Shown: positions 38,444 to 50,225, counted from the stretch's first letter. The stretch is 64,000 bases of DNA from Phylloscopus collybita (GCA_027886175.1 JAJNNQ010000026.1:29344001-29408000), one strand, 5' to 3'. The notes: a model not told the origin generated them from the sequence alone. Made by a program: numbers and translations.

Positions 38444-38733
38444 AAAGGAAGGGCGTCATGAGGATACTTCCAGGATCTTCTTGGTGGTGCCAAACAATGG
38501 AACCAAAGGCCACGGGCAGAAGTTGATGCATAGGGATTTCAACCTGAATATGAGGAAGAATTTATTTACTGTGGGAGTGATGGAGCACTGAAACACATTG
38601 CCCAGAGAGACTGTGGGGTTTCATTCCTCATCTGGATACTGTGCCATGTGCTCTAGGATGACCCTGCTTGAGCAAGGAGGTTGGACCACATGATCCACTG
38701 AGGTCCTTTCCAACCCGACCAATTCTATGATTT
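38438..38733 (+). mobile_element. CR1 LINE 3' fragment
   Basis: Plus-strand CR1 3' end: TCTAAAGGAAGG at the start, GAATATGAGGAAGAATTTAT near 38546, TTGCCCAGAGAGACTGTGG near 38601, GTGCTCTAGGATGACCCTGC near 38648, TCCTTTCCAACCCGACCAAT near 38704 and the tail ATTCTATGATT. 5'-truncated, with an internal deletion in the middle of the 3' region. No coding capacity. Confidence 0.9.
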
Positions 38734-38885
38734 CCTTCAGGTTTTATTCCCTTGGTTTCGGAGGTTTCAGTTTCAACATTCTCCACACCCTGTAAAGAAA
38801 GGAGAAAATGCCAGACAATTTAATCTATACAGACATACATGTTTATGCTGCACTGGGCAATAATAGAAGTTTACACTAGGATATC

Positions 38886-39647
38886 TGTCTTGGGTTATGG
38901 AACCAAAAATATGTATTCTATTTCATTTGCTGAAAGCAGTTGGGGAGATGTTCTTCTTTATCTCTTGTAACTCCGGGAAGAGGGGGGTGGGTGCCTTTTG
39001 ATAATGGGCCAACTGTTGAAACCAGGTGGGGCAGTGTTTCTTATCTCTTTTCACAATGGGCCATTAAGACGCCCAAAGGCAGTACATCCCCAAATACCCT
39101 CCCCAAAGCAGTACATCCACAAAGCAGTACATCCACATTCCATCATCCTATTGTGAGATGCTCTACCCAGTGGGGGTGGGGAGCCAACCATTGCTACCTG
39201 GATAAAAACTGAGACACAGGAACACAAGGTATCTGGCTTCACCGGATTTTCAGAGGAAGACTGGATCCCTTCTCACCATCACTGGACCCTTTTCTATAGG
39301 ATCATCTCTAGTTCACCAGAACCACATCTGCCACTCCAGGAGGACTTACTTTTGGACTGCTTCCAACACCCTGACCAACAGGGTGTCAGGTTGTAGCTCT
39401 GACTCTGTCAGGGTTCTCCAAAATTGTTGTTTGTTTGGTTGCTTGTTTGGTTGGGTGGTTTTGTTTTTCACTACATTTGTATTGTTAATATTCCTAGTAA
39501 AGAACTGTTATTCCTATTCCCAAATCTTTGCCTGAAAGCCCTTAATTGCAAAAATTATAATTTGGAGGGGGTGAGGGGTTGACATTCTCCATTCTGAGGG
39601 AAACTCCAGCTTTCCCTGGCAGATACCTGTCTTTCAAAACCAAGACA
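38886..39647 (+). mobile_element. Solo LTR of an endogenous retrovirus, well preserved
   Basis: Perfect 8-bp terminal inverted repeats, TGTCTTGG at 38886-38893 and CCAAGACA at 39640-39647, bound a 762-bp element. Flanks ATATC (38881-38885) and ATATA (39648-39652) match in four of five bases, a likely 5-bp target duplication. Sense is plus: a TATA-like GGATAAAAACTG lies near 39199 and a poly(A)-signal-like AGTAAAGAACTG near 39496. The late part (CTTTGCCTGAAAGCCCTTAA, then AATTATAATTTGGAGGG) is a block I recognise from passerine LTRs. The U3 region holds three copies of GCAGTACATCC (39079, 39108, 39124). The right half contains a T/G-rich stretch (39421-39470). No internal retroviral sequence is present, so LTR-LTR recombination probably removed it. 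Confidence 0.85.
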
Positions 39648-41792
39648 ATATATTACTCAAAACATTCCATATTTTATTTCTGTCTGGATGCAATAGGACT
39701 TTACAGAAATAAAGGACAAAATAACAACCTTAAACAAAAGTACAGATCCTCCCTTAACTATGTTAGGAAGAGAGTTTAAAGAGCATTGAATGTTTACCAA
39801 TCTTGCAAAATTTCTGTGAATGTCTTTCGGTAGTGTTTAAGGGATAATGGTTCTGGTTTCCATGGCCCACATCTCACAATCCCTTATCCAAAGACTTCAT
39901 ATGCTGCGCTTACACACTAAAGGAATAATCAGTGGCAAGCTGAAACTATGAACCTCTCAGTGTAAATTCCCCAGGTTCCCTTTGGTGAAATTCTTCTGTA
40001 GGTGGCAACATTAATGAAACAGAGAATGCATCTGCTGGTATACATGATTGTAACACCTGCTTTCTTGGGATTTGTCCCCAAACATGTCAAGGGCCATGCT
40101 ACTTGTCTAAAAGACAGGAAGATAACACCACTTCAACCCACATTAACTGCAGGGCCAATGAAAATGTAACAGGTTTCTCCTGCCAAATCAGAATTAATCT
40201 CAGGTCAAATAATAAAAAAAAAAAATCTTCTTGCATTCTACTGACAAGGAATGCAAAAGCTTTGCAGCTTGGGAAATAGAGTTTAGCACTAGTTTAAAGA
40301 CCACAGTTTCCTAAATACAGGAACCAGGCTCAACAGCATGTTTTCCGTGATAAAAGTATCCTTGGAATTAAGAAAGAACAATAGTCTCCTGAGGTCATGA
40401 GTAATAAGTCACAAATGCCTGGAAACAAAGAATTGGATGATAGGAGGGAAACAATTAAAAGTACTGTGGAGGTATAACATGTGTGCTTCTGTTTTATGGT
40501 AAAAAAAAGGAAAGAACAAAAAAGTTAGCATTTACACGAAATTCTTAGTAAAATGAAGTTAAAGAAAGTATTATTTCTGCCTCAAACCCCCTTTCATTTT
40601 GCAGATGGTTACCTTCTTATTCTCTGCCTTCCACCCATGTGGGAATAGAGTAAATGGAAACTAAATTAAAGCAATATAATGAAAAACTAAAAAAACCCCT
40701 TGCCTTATGTATTACTCTAGTTCACAGTTTATTGTTCCATAGCCAGCAAATTCTTACGATTTTTAATGTGAAAAAAAAAAGGTGACACATTTAATTTATT
40801 ACTATGCCACAGCTGTTGTGAGAAGTAAGAAACTGCACAGGACTGAGCCACTCATGGTCTGATTTGAAAATCACCAAAAAGGGCGTGATTTAGTTACTTG
40901 TATAACCTCTACTGCTTTTCAGGGCAGTAGAGATTAGTAGTACAACTCTTGCTGTAGTTGATGTGAAACCTACCTGTTTCTAGTGATGAGACACTGTAGA
41001 AAAGAGATCACTGCTAACTCAGATATGCACATTGTGAACCGGTCAGTGTGTTAGCTGCTTAGCAAGGGAAAAAAGGTGAAGTCTCAGAAAATATTGTTCA
41101 AACTATTCCTAAGCTTCAACTCAGTAGAAAAATGGTGATACTGTCTCTCTATGTGTTTAGGTATGTCAATAAACTTGGATTTTCCTAATGTTCTCCATTA
41201 GGGTGTCTCTGGTGACTTTGATCCTAAAAACCCTTGGCTCAAGCATCAGTAATGACTGATAAGAATAAGCCTGCTATTTTATTGTTGGAAGACAAAGAAC
41301 ATAATTTTCAATGTCTAGGAAAAAAATAAATGCCTCCATAATAATAAGTATCTGAATATCCACATTGATATGCTATAACTACTGAGACAAGTGTGGAATG
41401 GTTCTTCCCACAGCAAACTGTAGAAGCATTAAATATATGGAGGTATCTTTGTGGTGAGCAAATGGCCCTCAAAAACTAAACTATATCTGTGGCTAATTTA
41501 TTTGCTTTAAAAGATTGAGCACACTTGTTCTCATGCTTAATGGAATGTGTTTCACAACAGGACTCTACTGGCAACAACTTTTATGTAACATTAATGTTCT
41601 GCAAAAGTAGCATATTAGAACATAAATGCATTGCTAATAAACAGAAATGTAGTAAATGTTTTGTATGCACACAGAAAGAACAAAGTTATGCATAAAGAAG
41701 AACATAAATCTACCATGAGTGTTTTCAAATTTAATCAGGTCAACAGTCTTAGTATGTTTGAGTTTGGGTGCATCAAAATGAAAGAATGAGTT
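39648..41792. other. AT-rich stretch without a recognised gene
   Basis: No gene or dispersed repeat recognised. Nothing in the frames suggests coding. Confidence 0.5.
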
Positions 41793-42012
41793 TAGTGGCT
41801 AGAATACAGAATTGAGAATCAATATTCCTAGGTTTTATTCTCTGGTACTAACTTGTTGTGTGACTTTGTGCAAATCATTTGAGAGCTTTGTGCCTAAGGT
41901 TGTTCATCTTTCAAATGAGATATTTGCATGATTTATGAGGATATTGTAAGGCTCAACTCCCAGAATATTTGCAAGGAAAGGTACAGTCTGAGAGGTACTA
42001 GAAATGCTAGAT
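41793..42012 (+). mobile_element. Ancient MIR-type (CORE-SINE) element
   Basis: The sequence follows the MIR consensus order with clear core matches. TAGTGGCTAGAATACAGA is followed by CCTAGGTTTTATTCTCTGG, then ACTTGTTGTGTGACTTTGTG and CAAATCATTTGAG, TTTGTGCCTAAGGTTGTTCA, TCTTTCAAATGAGATA and GAGGATATTGTAAGG. The strongest part is the TGTGTGACTTTG-CAA core. MIR-like SINEs date to early amniotes and are rare and highly decayed in birds, so this is probably one of the oldest recognisable repeats in the window. Orientation is plus. Confidence 0.75.
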
Positions 42013-42851
42013 GTAATGACAGTAATACATTACCATGGCCAGCTGCAAACATTTCTTTATCTTAATGTTGGAGCCAAATTGTGACTGTTGAGTATGTCTT
42101 CATTCTTCCAAAAGTGAAAATCATCTCATGGGTTTTTACCAGTATTAAACTCACTTCCTGTGTTGAAGCAGGAACTATTTGTAATCTCTAGTGCCCTATG
42201 GGACTGCACATCCTACCTTTTTACTGTATTGTTTTCAGAACTCCTGCAGGATGAAGGAGCACCCAGCAGGAATATCAAGGAACGAAAAATAAATAAAAAA
42301 TAAAAGCCACAAATCAGTGTTGCAAATCATTATAGCAAAAATCCATCTGCTTTAAATAACAAAAAAGAAGAAAACAAATGCCTTAATTGTGCTGATTTAT
42401 GGTGAAGCTATAATTTAAGTAAATGAGAGAAGATGGAATATTTTGCTAAGAGGAAATGGCTATGCCCCCATTAAGAGCAATCTGACTTTTTTGATTGATA
42501 GGTTAGAGAGGAACTGGCTGGAGAAGCTCAGGTGAGCCACTAGATCACTGTGTACTTGGCAGGGATACAGACGTCCTGCCAAGAGCATCTTTACAGACAA
42601 AAGGGTTATCCATTGTTAGGACTTGGTGAGGTATTTGAGAAAGCAGAGTGTGTGCTGCCTTGACTTACCAAACGACAGATGTCCGGTGAATTAGATTTTT
42701 TTTTTTTCTGTGAAAAAGCATCTACAAAGAGTTATTTTTAAAGCCACCAGGTAATCTACCAGCTGTCATGATCCAACTTTGTGTTCAGGCTTGGGTCTCT
42801 GAGGTGTGAGACAGTAGTCTTATCTAATAGGTAGAATGAGTGAGGAAGGAA
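42013..42851. other. Stretch without a recognised gene
   Basis: No gene or repeat recognised between the MIR-type element and the CR1 tail. Confidence 0.5.
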
Positions 42852-43066
42852 TTATCACAGAATTACAAATTGGTTGGGGTTGGAAGTACCACTGGAAGTC
42901 ATCTGGTCCAACTGCCCAGATTGATCTAGAGGGGCCAGAGCTAGTTGCCTGGAACCATGTCCAGATGTCTTTTGAGTATCTCCAAGGATGGATACTCCAC
43001 AGCCTCCCTGGGCAACCTGTGCTATTTCTCAGCTATCCTCACAGTAAAAAAACTATTCCCTGATGT

Positions 43067-44572
43067 TCAGACATCAGCTCCTGTATTCCAGTTTTTATCT
43101 ATTGCCTCTGGTCCTACCACTAGGCACCACTGAAAAGAGCCTTTGTGCCCTCTCTTTAGCCATTCACATACATTGATAAGCTCCTCTGAACCTTCTCTCC
43201 CTAGCCTGAACAGTGCCAACTCTCTCAGTCTTTTGTCATAGGTGAGAGGCTCCAGTACCTTACTCATCTTTGTGGCCCCTTGTTTGGTCTCATACTGAAG
43301 AGCCTGGAACTGGTTGCAGCACTCCAAGAGAGGCCTCACCAGTAAACAGAGGATAAGAATCATGTCCCTGTACCTGCTGCCAAGGTTTTGCCTAATGCAG
43401 ACCAGGATAACCTTCTTTGTTGTAAGGGTACAGTGCTGGCTCACATTCAAATTGGCCTTTGCCAGGATCACTGGGTCTCTTTCTGGAAGGCTGAATTCCA
43501 ACTGGGTGGCAGGAAATTGCTCAACCCTGGGTGCAGGATTTTGTGCCTTGCCAAAATTTATGAGGTTCCTGTCAGCCCATTTCTCCAACCTGTTGAGATT
43601 CCTCTGGATGGCAGCAGAACCTTCTGGCATATCATCCAATCCTCCCATTTTTGTGTCATCTTTAGAACTACTGAGGATACGCTCTGCTCCCTCATACAGA
43701 TAATTAAGATTTTGAAAAAAAAAATGAGCCAGTATTAACCTCAGAGGTACACTGCTATTAACTGGACTCCAGTGACATTTTCTGTTACTGATCACCATGC
43801 TCTGAGCTTGGCTATTCATGCAGTTAATAACTCACCTCTCTGTCTGCTTATCCAGTCCATACAGCAACATCTTTATAAAAGGATCTTATGGGAGATTGTA
43901 TCGAAGACCTTCCTGAAGTCCAGGCAGGCAATATTCACTACTTGTCTACCCGACCAGTCACTTCTTTGTGGAAGTTCAACAAGTTGATAAAAGGATAATT
44001 TTCCCTTAGTGTACTCCTGACATTCCCACTGATTTTCTTGTCTTTAATGGACCTGGAAATAGTTTTCAGGATTAGTTGTTCCATCACCTTCACAAGGATT
44101 GAGGTGAAACTGACTTGTGCCTGCCTGTGCCTCCTTGCCCTTCTTAAAGTTAGGAGTGGCATTTGCTTTCCTCCAGGTAGTACTCCCAGTTGCCACATTT
44201 GATAAAAAACTATAAAGAATGGCTTTGCAATGACATCTGACAGTTCCCTCAATAATTGTGGGTGCATCCCACCAAGACCTGTGCACTTAAATATATGCAT
44301 TTTGCTTAAGTATTTACTGATATCTTTCTCACTCTAGCCTTCCCTTGTAGTCTCTTTTTTCATCCAGACAGGCACATCCAGACATTCCAACATTTTTTGC
44401 CTGACCATATTCTTTAGAATAGAATACTTGATCTTGGACAAGGTAATCCTTGGATAGTGACCTAGATAACTTTCTTGAGTCCCCCTTCCCTCCAGGGGCT
44501 TATCCCACAGATTCTGCCAAGCAAATCTCTGAAGAAGCCACAATCTGCCCTCCTGAAGTTCACGGTCTGATC
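43067..44572 (-). pseudogene. CR1 ORF2 remnant (reverse transcriptase and linker)
   Basis: Three minus-strand frames cover the region. 44334-44594 holds the linker after the endonuclease (with WDKPLEGRGTQESYL). 43938-44300 holds the start of the RT (LRELSDVIAKPF, then FTSILVKVMEQLILKTISR). 43067-43819 holds the RT end and C-terminal region (DDTKMGGLDDMPEGSAAIQ, NRLEKWADRNL, YDKRLRELALF). In the intact family the RT copies CR1 RNA by target-primed reverse transcription. The catalytic F/YADD box here reads SKDD, and frameshifts separate the blocks, so it is dead. Adjacent CR1 3' region and endonuclease parts keep the expected order. Confidence 0.85.
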
Positions 44573-44578
44573 TTGCTT

Positions 44579-44989
44579 TGTGAGAGCTGGTCAAGCTGAA
44601 GCAACCATAAACCTAAGGCTGTGGAAAAGCCCTCTCTAGTTGTGGTGAGTAGCAAAGGTTCATGGGCGTTTGTATGTTAATGAAGCTATTCTAAAAAGGT
44701 CATGTTTTTATGATTGGTCAGTTATGTTTTACAAATATGGCTATGTTCCTAGTTCACATTTCTGATTGGACCCTTATCCTTGGACCTACCCTATATATTG
44801 TCATGTTTTCACCTTTTTCAGGTTCTTCAGTGTTAATCCTGTTCCGTGTGCAGCTTCTCCTCATTTGTTATTTTGACCATTAAAGATCTTCTGTTTTGGA
44901 TGACCTGGAGGAACTAACCTGTCCCTCTATTCTGCCACACACATTCCCGGCTGGACCGGTCTTGAAACTGTGCACTTGCCACCATGACA
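44579..44989 (+). mobile_element. Solo LTR inserted into the CR1, 6-bp target duplication
   Basis: A 411-bp element starting TGTGAGAGCTGG and ending CCACCATGACA, flanked by a perfect duplication TTGCTT (44573-44578 and 44990-44995). The CR1 endonuclease-linker sequence resumes in register on either side, which fixes the boundaries. Sense is plus: a TATA-like CTATATATTG at 44791 precedes the signal ATTAAA at 44879, followed by a T/G-rich stretch. A 6-bp duplication is usual for ERVK-like (alpha- or beta-retrovirus-related) integrations. No internal retroviral sequence remains. Confidence 0.85.
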
Positions 44990-45410
44990 TTGCTTTTCAC
45001 CTCCTCTCTGCCCTGAGGAGCCTTATCATGGTCATTGCAGCCAAGATTGCCTTTGATCATCACACCCCAACAAGCTCCTCCTTTTTGGTGATATGAAAAG
45101 CAGCAGACCACCTCTCCTCTTTGGCTCAACTTGGAGGAGGAAGTTATCATTGATGCATTTCAGAAACATACTAGACTGCTTATGTCTAGCTGTGTTGTCC
45201 CTCCAGCAGATAACAGGGGTAGTAAAAGTTCGCCTTTTACTATCGCAACACTAGTCATGGATGCCATTTCACCATGTTTCCCCAATCTCAATAAACTCAA
45301 AGCCCTGCATCTGTGCAAAGGTCTTTAACTCATCATGTGTTCCCCATAGTTGCACATGTTACTGTACAAGCACACCAACATGCTGAGTTCTTGAACAGGG
45401 AACTACTTCT

Positions 45411-47565
45411 GGGACAGTCAGAAGGACAGCTTTGATAGTCCTCTCAAAACATCCAGGATCCCGGGCCCTGGTGGGCTGAAAATCTCTCTAGATTTTTGGT
45501 TTTGTTGACAGTTTCATCTCTCTTTACCCTGCAGCAGAAGATCACAAGCAACAATGATTCACCATTACTTCCTGGTAGTCTTGCATGATTTAGAGTTAGG
45601 TGAAATAGGTTCTTTTCTTGCAGGCACATCTGACATCTCCTCAGCTTTGAGGTGTATGAACCTATTTTGCATCTGTTAACCCACAGATGGGACAGGAGCC
45701 TTCCTTTTGGTACCAGAAACCGTCAGATTCCATGCTTCTTCACCAGAGGTTGGATTTAACATGATAGTGATGTTCTTCAAGCTGTTGAGTCTCAGACAAG
45801 ATGCTATCTATCTCCTTTTCACCCTCTTTAATGATTAACCTTGCCACAGGAATTTAATAAGCTTCATAAGAAAGTAAAAGTCCGGCCAAAGCCCCAATGA
45901 TCTAGATGCTGCCACTTATAGTATTAATTACTGCTTTTATTTTGCCACTTTCAGCTCCCTACTGTGGCACAAAGTGAAAGAAATGAGATTACATAGGCTG
46001 ACTTTACAAATTCTCCTGAAGTTCTGAAAAGCAGTCAGCATCTGGCTGCAGAAGGACCACCACAGAACACAGAGCAGATCCTGCACATACCATAGAAATT
46101 GCTCTCAAAGCATGTTTTGAAAACTTGCTTTTTACACAGGGGAACTTTCAAAATTTCAGGCAGCCAAATTTTTAAGTAGCTAGAAAGAATGACTTGAAAA
46201 CAAGCATGATATCAAAATACCAAGCAAGATACATATGACACCACTGTATAGAAATATGACCTTAAAAAAGAGAAGACAGAGGTACAGAAGGAAGAAAATT
46301 CTGACATGTGTAGAAAATGATATTAAAAAGTCCATATTAAAAGAATAATTTTAAAAGCTGTGGTGAAGAAGTAAAAAAGGGTGACATATTCTGATGCAAC
46401 TGATGTAAAAATGACGCCTACGTGTTACACCATTCAAAGAAAAAGGAATGGGATTTGAAGACGTGTCAGAAGCTAAAAGGGCTAGTCAAGTACAGTGAGG
46501 TCTTAGACTCCTGGTTTGATAAGAACTTCCTTTTAAACAGACAACTATTGCTTCAGAGTACATATGCCCTATTGCCTCTTCTTATTCTTGTCTCTGACTT
46601 TTGATTCAATGTGTATGTTGAAAATACTGTTGATCAATGGCAATTTTAATGTAAAAATAAAATATAAGATTTCCATGCAAGTCATGCACATAATAAGCCA
46701 GTAAGTACTGTAAAATCTTTATGGCTAAGGCCCTTTCCATTAAAATAGTTGAAAATATTTTCTGCAAAGTGAAGGTCTTTGAAATTGTGTTTAAAATTTT
46801 AGTGATCCTGATAGAAAAACCAGTAGAAATGATTACTTCCTTCCCATGTTCTACAATCATTCTACTAAGAGATCCCTAAATATCAGATAAAATATTTTCA
46901 TAAATAATCTATACAACTACATATTTGCCTTAGATACTGCCTTTTAAAATTCTTGTAGTTATTCACCACTTACTGGAGAAAATCATATCTCTTTGAATAG
47001 ATGTTTGAAGCTGGTAGGCAGAGGCTTTCTCTGATTTCAGTTAAACATGTAGTCAAGATATGCTTTCATATTCATGTTTTATCATGGTTTTTTCACGGTT
47101 TTTTCACTTGGAGAAAATAATAGAAAAAATACACACAGTTTTTGCCATTTTCTAATTCTTCTACATTCCTGAAGGTATATAACCCTATTAAAAAACCTAA
47201 GTACTACTCATGGAAGTAAAATAAATCCTTTTCAAAGTTTAGATCCACCTTCACATACGAATCTTACTTAATAATAGAATACACTAATTTGTCAAGGTTT
47301 CAAAAGGCATGTTGACTAAATATTTTTAACAGTTTAAATAAACAAAAGCTATTGTTAGATGTAAAATGTGGATTTTTAAGCTGGCTATTCATCTTAGCCC
47401 AGTATATGGCTGTATTTCTTTCATAAAATAAGTATTTTCTTTTTCTTCATTTTATTGTATGTGCATTTAAAACCTCAAGACTTCTTTTGCTCTTACACAA
47501 TATAATGAAATACAATGGAGGCCAATAAATGTGACTTAAAATTGCCACTGATTAAGATCAAGAAC
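45411..47565. other. Stretch without a recognised gene
   Basis: The left 450 bp may be remains of CR1 ORF1, but I cannot show it. The rest to 47565 has no recognised gene or repeat and is AT-rich. Confidence 0.4.
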
Positions 47566-47571
47566 GTGGTC

Positions 47572-48195
47572 TGAAGCCGCGCCTAGCCCGCTTCGTGGTC
47601 TGCGCCTTTGCCTGCCTCCGGCTAGCCCTGGCGACGGCTTCAGGCAATCGGTACGGCCCAGTAGGCTGGCCAACCGAGCCGATCCGGTGGGCTCTTTCCA
47701 GCCCAGCCACTTGGTGTGAGTCGTGACGATGGTGAGGAAAGAAGGAGGACTCTGTTGAGGGGTTGCCACAGGAGTTTATTGAGGGTTCTGGGGAAACAAC
47801 CTCACTCCAGGGAGCCTGCCTCAGCAGAGCCAAGACTGCCCTGTGACAGCTCCTTTTACCCGGGGGAGGAGTGAGGGGAGGTGTCAGGGAAGGAACCAAT
47901 GAGGGAAGGCCAGGGAGTGGCTGCCAGGATGATTGACTCCTCCGAGAGCCAATCCCATGGGGGAGGATGGACTTCTTGGGATCCTGGCCTATCACTCGAT
48001 GTCCTCCTAGGAACTTTCCAGAACCAGGGAGAGGCCTCCAGGAGATGGACAGGTCCTCGGGGGTAGGGAGCACAGGATTGACAGGTAACTGAAAATGGGT
48101 AAACAACCAGGGTAAAAACCAACTGGGGTACATAGAATGAACCAATGAACAACATGAACAAACATTAAGCAAATAGAATTAAAAACACCACTACA
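47572..48195 (-). mobile_element. Young-looking GC-rich solo LTR, perfect 6-bp target duplication
   Basis: A 624-bp element reading TGAAGCC...CTACA on the plus strand (TGTAG...GGCTTCA in sense). It is flanked by GTGGTC at 47566-47571 and 48196-48201, a perfect 6-bp duplication. On the minus (sense) strand a TATA-like GGGTAAAAGGAGC lies near 47855 and the signal AATAAA is at about 47778-47783 (TTTATT on the plus strand), before CTCCTGTGGCAACCCC. The left 150 bp (U5) is far richer in GC and CpG than its AT-rich surroundings. Retained CpGs and perfect flanks suggest a recent insertion, of ERVK-like type given the 6-bp duplication. No internal gene is left. The long minus-strand frame at 47558-48172 is a by-product of the GC-rich LTR. 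Confidence 0.9.
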
Positions 48196-48201
48196 GTGGT
48201 C

Positions 48202-49767
48202 AACTATCTCAGGCATCGGTTTGTTAGGCCTTGGAAATACAACCACATTCAGTCATGGGTATGATCATACCCATATTTGCAAAAAATATACAGCAAAATT
48301 TCTACAGTAAATAGAGAAAACCTTCCCTGACAAAACCCTACTTTTGCAGGGTTATTTAACACTTTAAAAGTAATTGTTGAATAATTATTTACAGATTTTT
48401 TTAAATATGTTTTGTCCTTCTGGCATGTGGAAAATTGATATAACCTTGCTTATTTTACCTTCTCCATCACAGAGAGGCATTTGAATTTTGCTTTAATAAA
48501 ACTGAGCTGTTTCCTTACCACTTAAAGCTTGCTACAGATGAATGTGCTTTCATTAAAAGTCTGTGTGATCAAATCTGTTTAAGTCTGTTTCTATGATTCT
48601 CCATCCTTTTGCGTGAAAGTTGATGACAGATGAGTAGCTAACAGTGAAAAGCAGTCATAGTACACATATTAATCAAGTTTGCCATTCTGAGTGGAAAAAT
48701 TCTTGTTACAATGTTAGTGAAGATCCTCATGTTTGCTTACACATGTGGCATAAATTTGCTACACTAGCTGTGTAGCCCAGGTGTGCTATAGCATAAATAA
48801 ACATAGCCTATGGCTTGCAGAGTGCATTTTTTGTTAAGGGAAGAACAAAAAATGTTGAGCTCTAGAATGAAAAAGCTTTCCTGTGAACATTTCTTCTATC
48901 TAAAGCTGTCATTGATAGCCACCTGAAAAAAAAGATCAAACTCCTAAAACATTTCCCAGCTCTGTTGTCCTTGGGGTTAATGGGAAGGACTTCAAAGCAA
49001 GTTGCTAAGTGATAGCCATATGGAAAGGTTTCTGCATTTCAGAAATCACATGGCAACACAGTGCACCTTGGCACTAGCAGTTCCAGATGATTAAGTTGGA
49101 CATATCTCACATCAATAGGTACAAATCTATTGAAGAATGACAGGTACAATGTACATAGACTAAATTACAACATTCTTGTAGTTTCAGACTTTATGAAAAG
49201 AGTATTTATATAGGAAATGTACTTTTGAAATGATGTCTGCATACCACCTCCCCTACCCCCACCTCCCCAACAATGTTCCATTGAGGTGGCAGGTGCTTAC
49301 ATGGCTGATTTTGATAGAGGTATATTGGTATAGAGATCATCTAGAGATAGATGGTAGATGTCTACAGTGACAATTACATTCACCAGGCAGCAAATTCAGG
49401 CGCTGAACACTTGTCTGTCCATCCTGCTTAATTGTCAGCTTGCTCCCAGCTGTCATACAGATCATTACAATTAGCTTTCTGACAGACAAGAACCAGTGAT
49501 GTTTCTGTATTTGGTCTTAAAAAAAATAAAAAGAGACAAAAGGGAAAAAATAAAAAGGAAAAGCTAGCACTAGTCTGAGCTAGTTTCAGTGTTCCTTCCT
49601 TCGATAGTGCTGCTCTACTACTGCTACCCTCGTAACACCAGCTGGAGAACTCAGCATACGCATTTTATTATGCTATAAAAACAGCTCTGGTGACCTGCAA
49701 CACACTTTTCATGCTGTTTCAAGCAGTTTGAACTGAAAAAGTATAGGAACAAAAATTACCATAAGAA
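48202..49767. other. AT-rich stretch without a recognised gene
   Basis: No gene or repeat recognised. Confidence 0.5.
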
Positions 49768-50225
49768 GAGTGCCCAAGTGACCAAGAGGGCCAATGACAT
49801 CATGGCCTGTGTCAGCAACAGTGTGGCCAGCAGGCCCAGGGCAGTGATTGTCCCTCTGTGCTTGGCACTGGTGAGGTTACACCACCTGTGTCCAGTTCTG
49901 GGCCCCTCACTGCCAGAAAGATGTTGAGGTGCTGGAACAAGTCCAGAGAAGGGTAACAAAGCTGGGAAAGGGTTCAGAGCACAAGTCTTGTGGGGTGTGG
50001 CTGAGGGAACTGGGATTTAGCCTGGAGAAATGGAGGGTCAGGGGGGTCCTTACTGTTCTCTACAACTGCCTGAAGGGAGGTTGTAGGCAGTTGGGGTCTC
50101 CTCCCAATTAACAAGTTCTAGGAGAAATGTCCTCAAGTTGCATCAGGGGAGGTTTAGATTTGATTTTAGAAAAGATGTCTCCACAGATTTGTCTTGTGAA
50201 GCAGTGGAAGAGGATGCCCAGGGAA
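49768..50225 (+). mobile_element. CR1 LINE internal fragment (end of ORF2)
   Basis: Plus-strand CR1 sequence beginning near AAGAGGGCCAATGACATCAT and including GCAACAGTGTGGCCAGCAGG, GGTTACACCACCTGTGTCCA, CTGGAACAAGTCCAGAGAAG, AGCCTGGAGAAATGGAGGGT and GTTGCATCAGGGGAGGTTTA. Both ends are truncated and the tail is missing. In the frame at 49929-50111 the motif [16 protein letters not shown] corresponds to the C-terminal part of CR1 ORF2, but the frame is not intact. Confidence 0.85.

Larger units (their letters stand above)
42852..45410 (-). mobile_element. Long CR1 LINE, interrupted by a solo LTR
   Basis: Minus strand. The tail and 3' region lie at the left (ATCACAGAATTACAAATTGG, TTGGGGTTGGAAGTACCACT), followed by the end of ORF2, the reverse transcriptase (43067-44300), the linker (44334-44572) and endonuclease sequence (44996-45235). 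An upstream endonuclease-start segment follows at about 45285-45370. Sequence between the last two is missing, an internal deletion within the endonuclease. The solo LTR at 44579-44989 splits it. This is the longest CR1 here and one of the more complete, but frameshifts, stops and the deletion make it inactive. The 5' end is uncertain: the next 450 bp to about 45850 may be ORF1 sequence, but I cannot align it. Confidence 0.85.

Noticed and set aside
47558..48172. 204-codon minus-strand frame
   Set aside because: It lies almost wholly inside the GC-rich solo LTR, where few AT-rich stop codons occur by chance. Proline/serine-rich composition and no domain.
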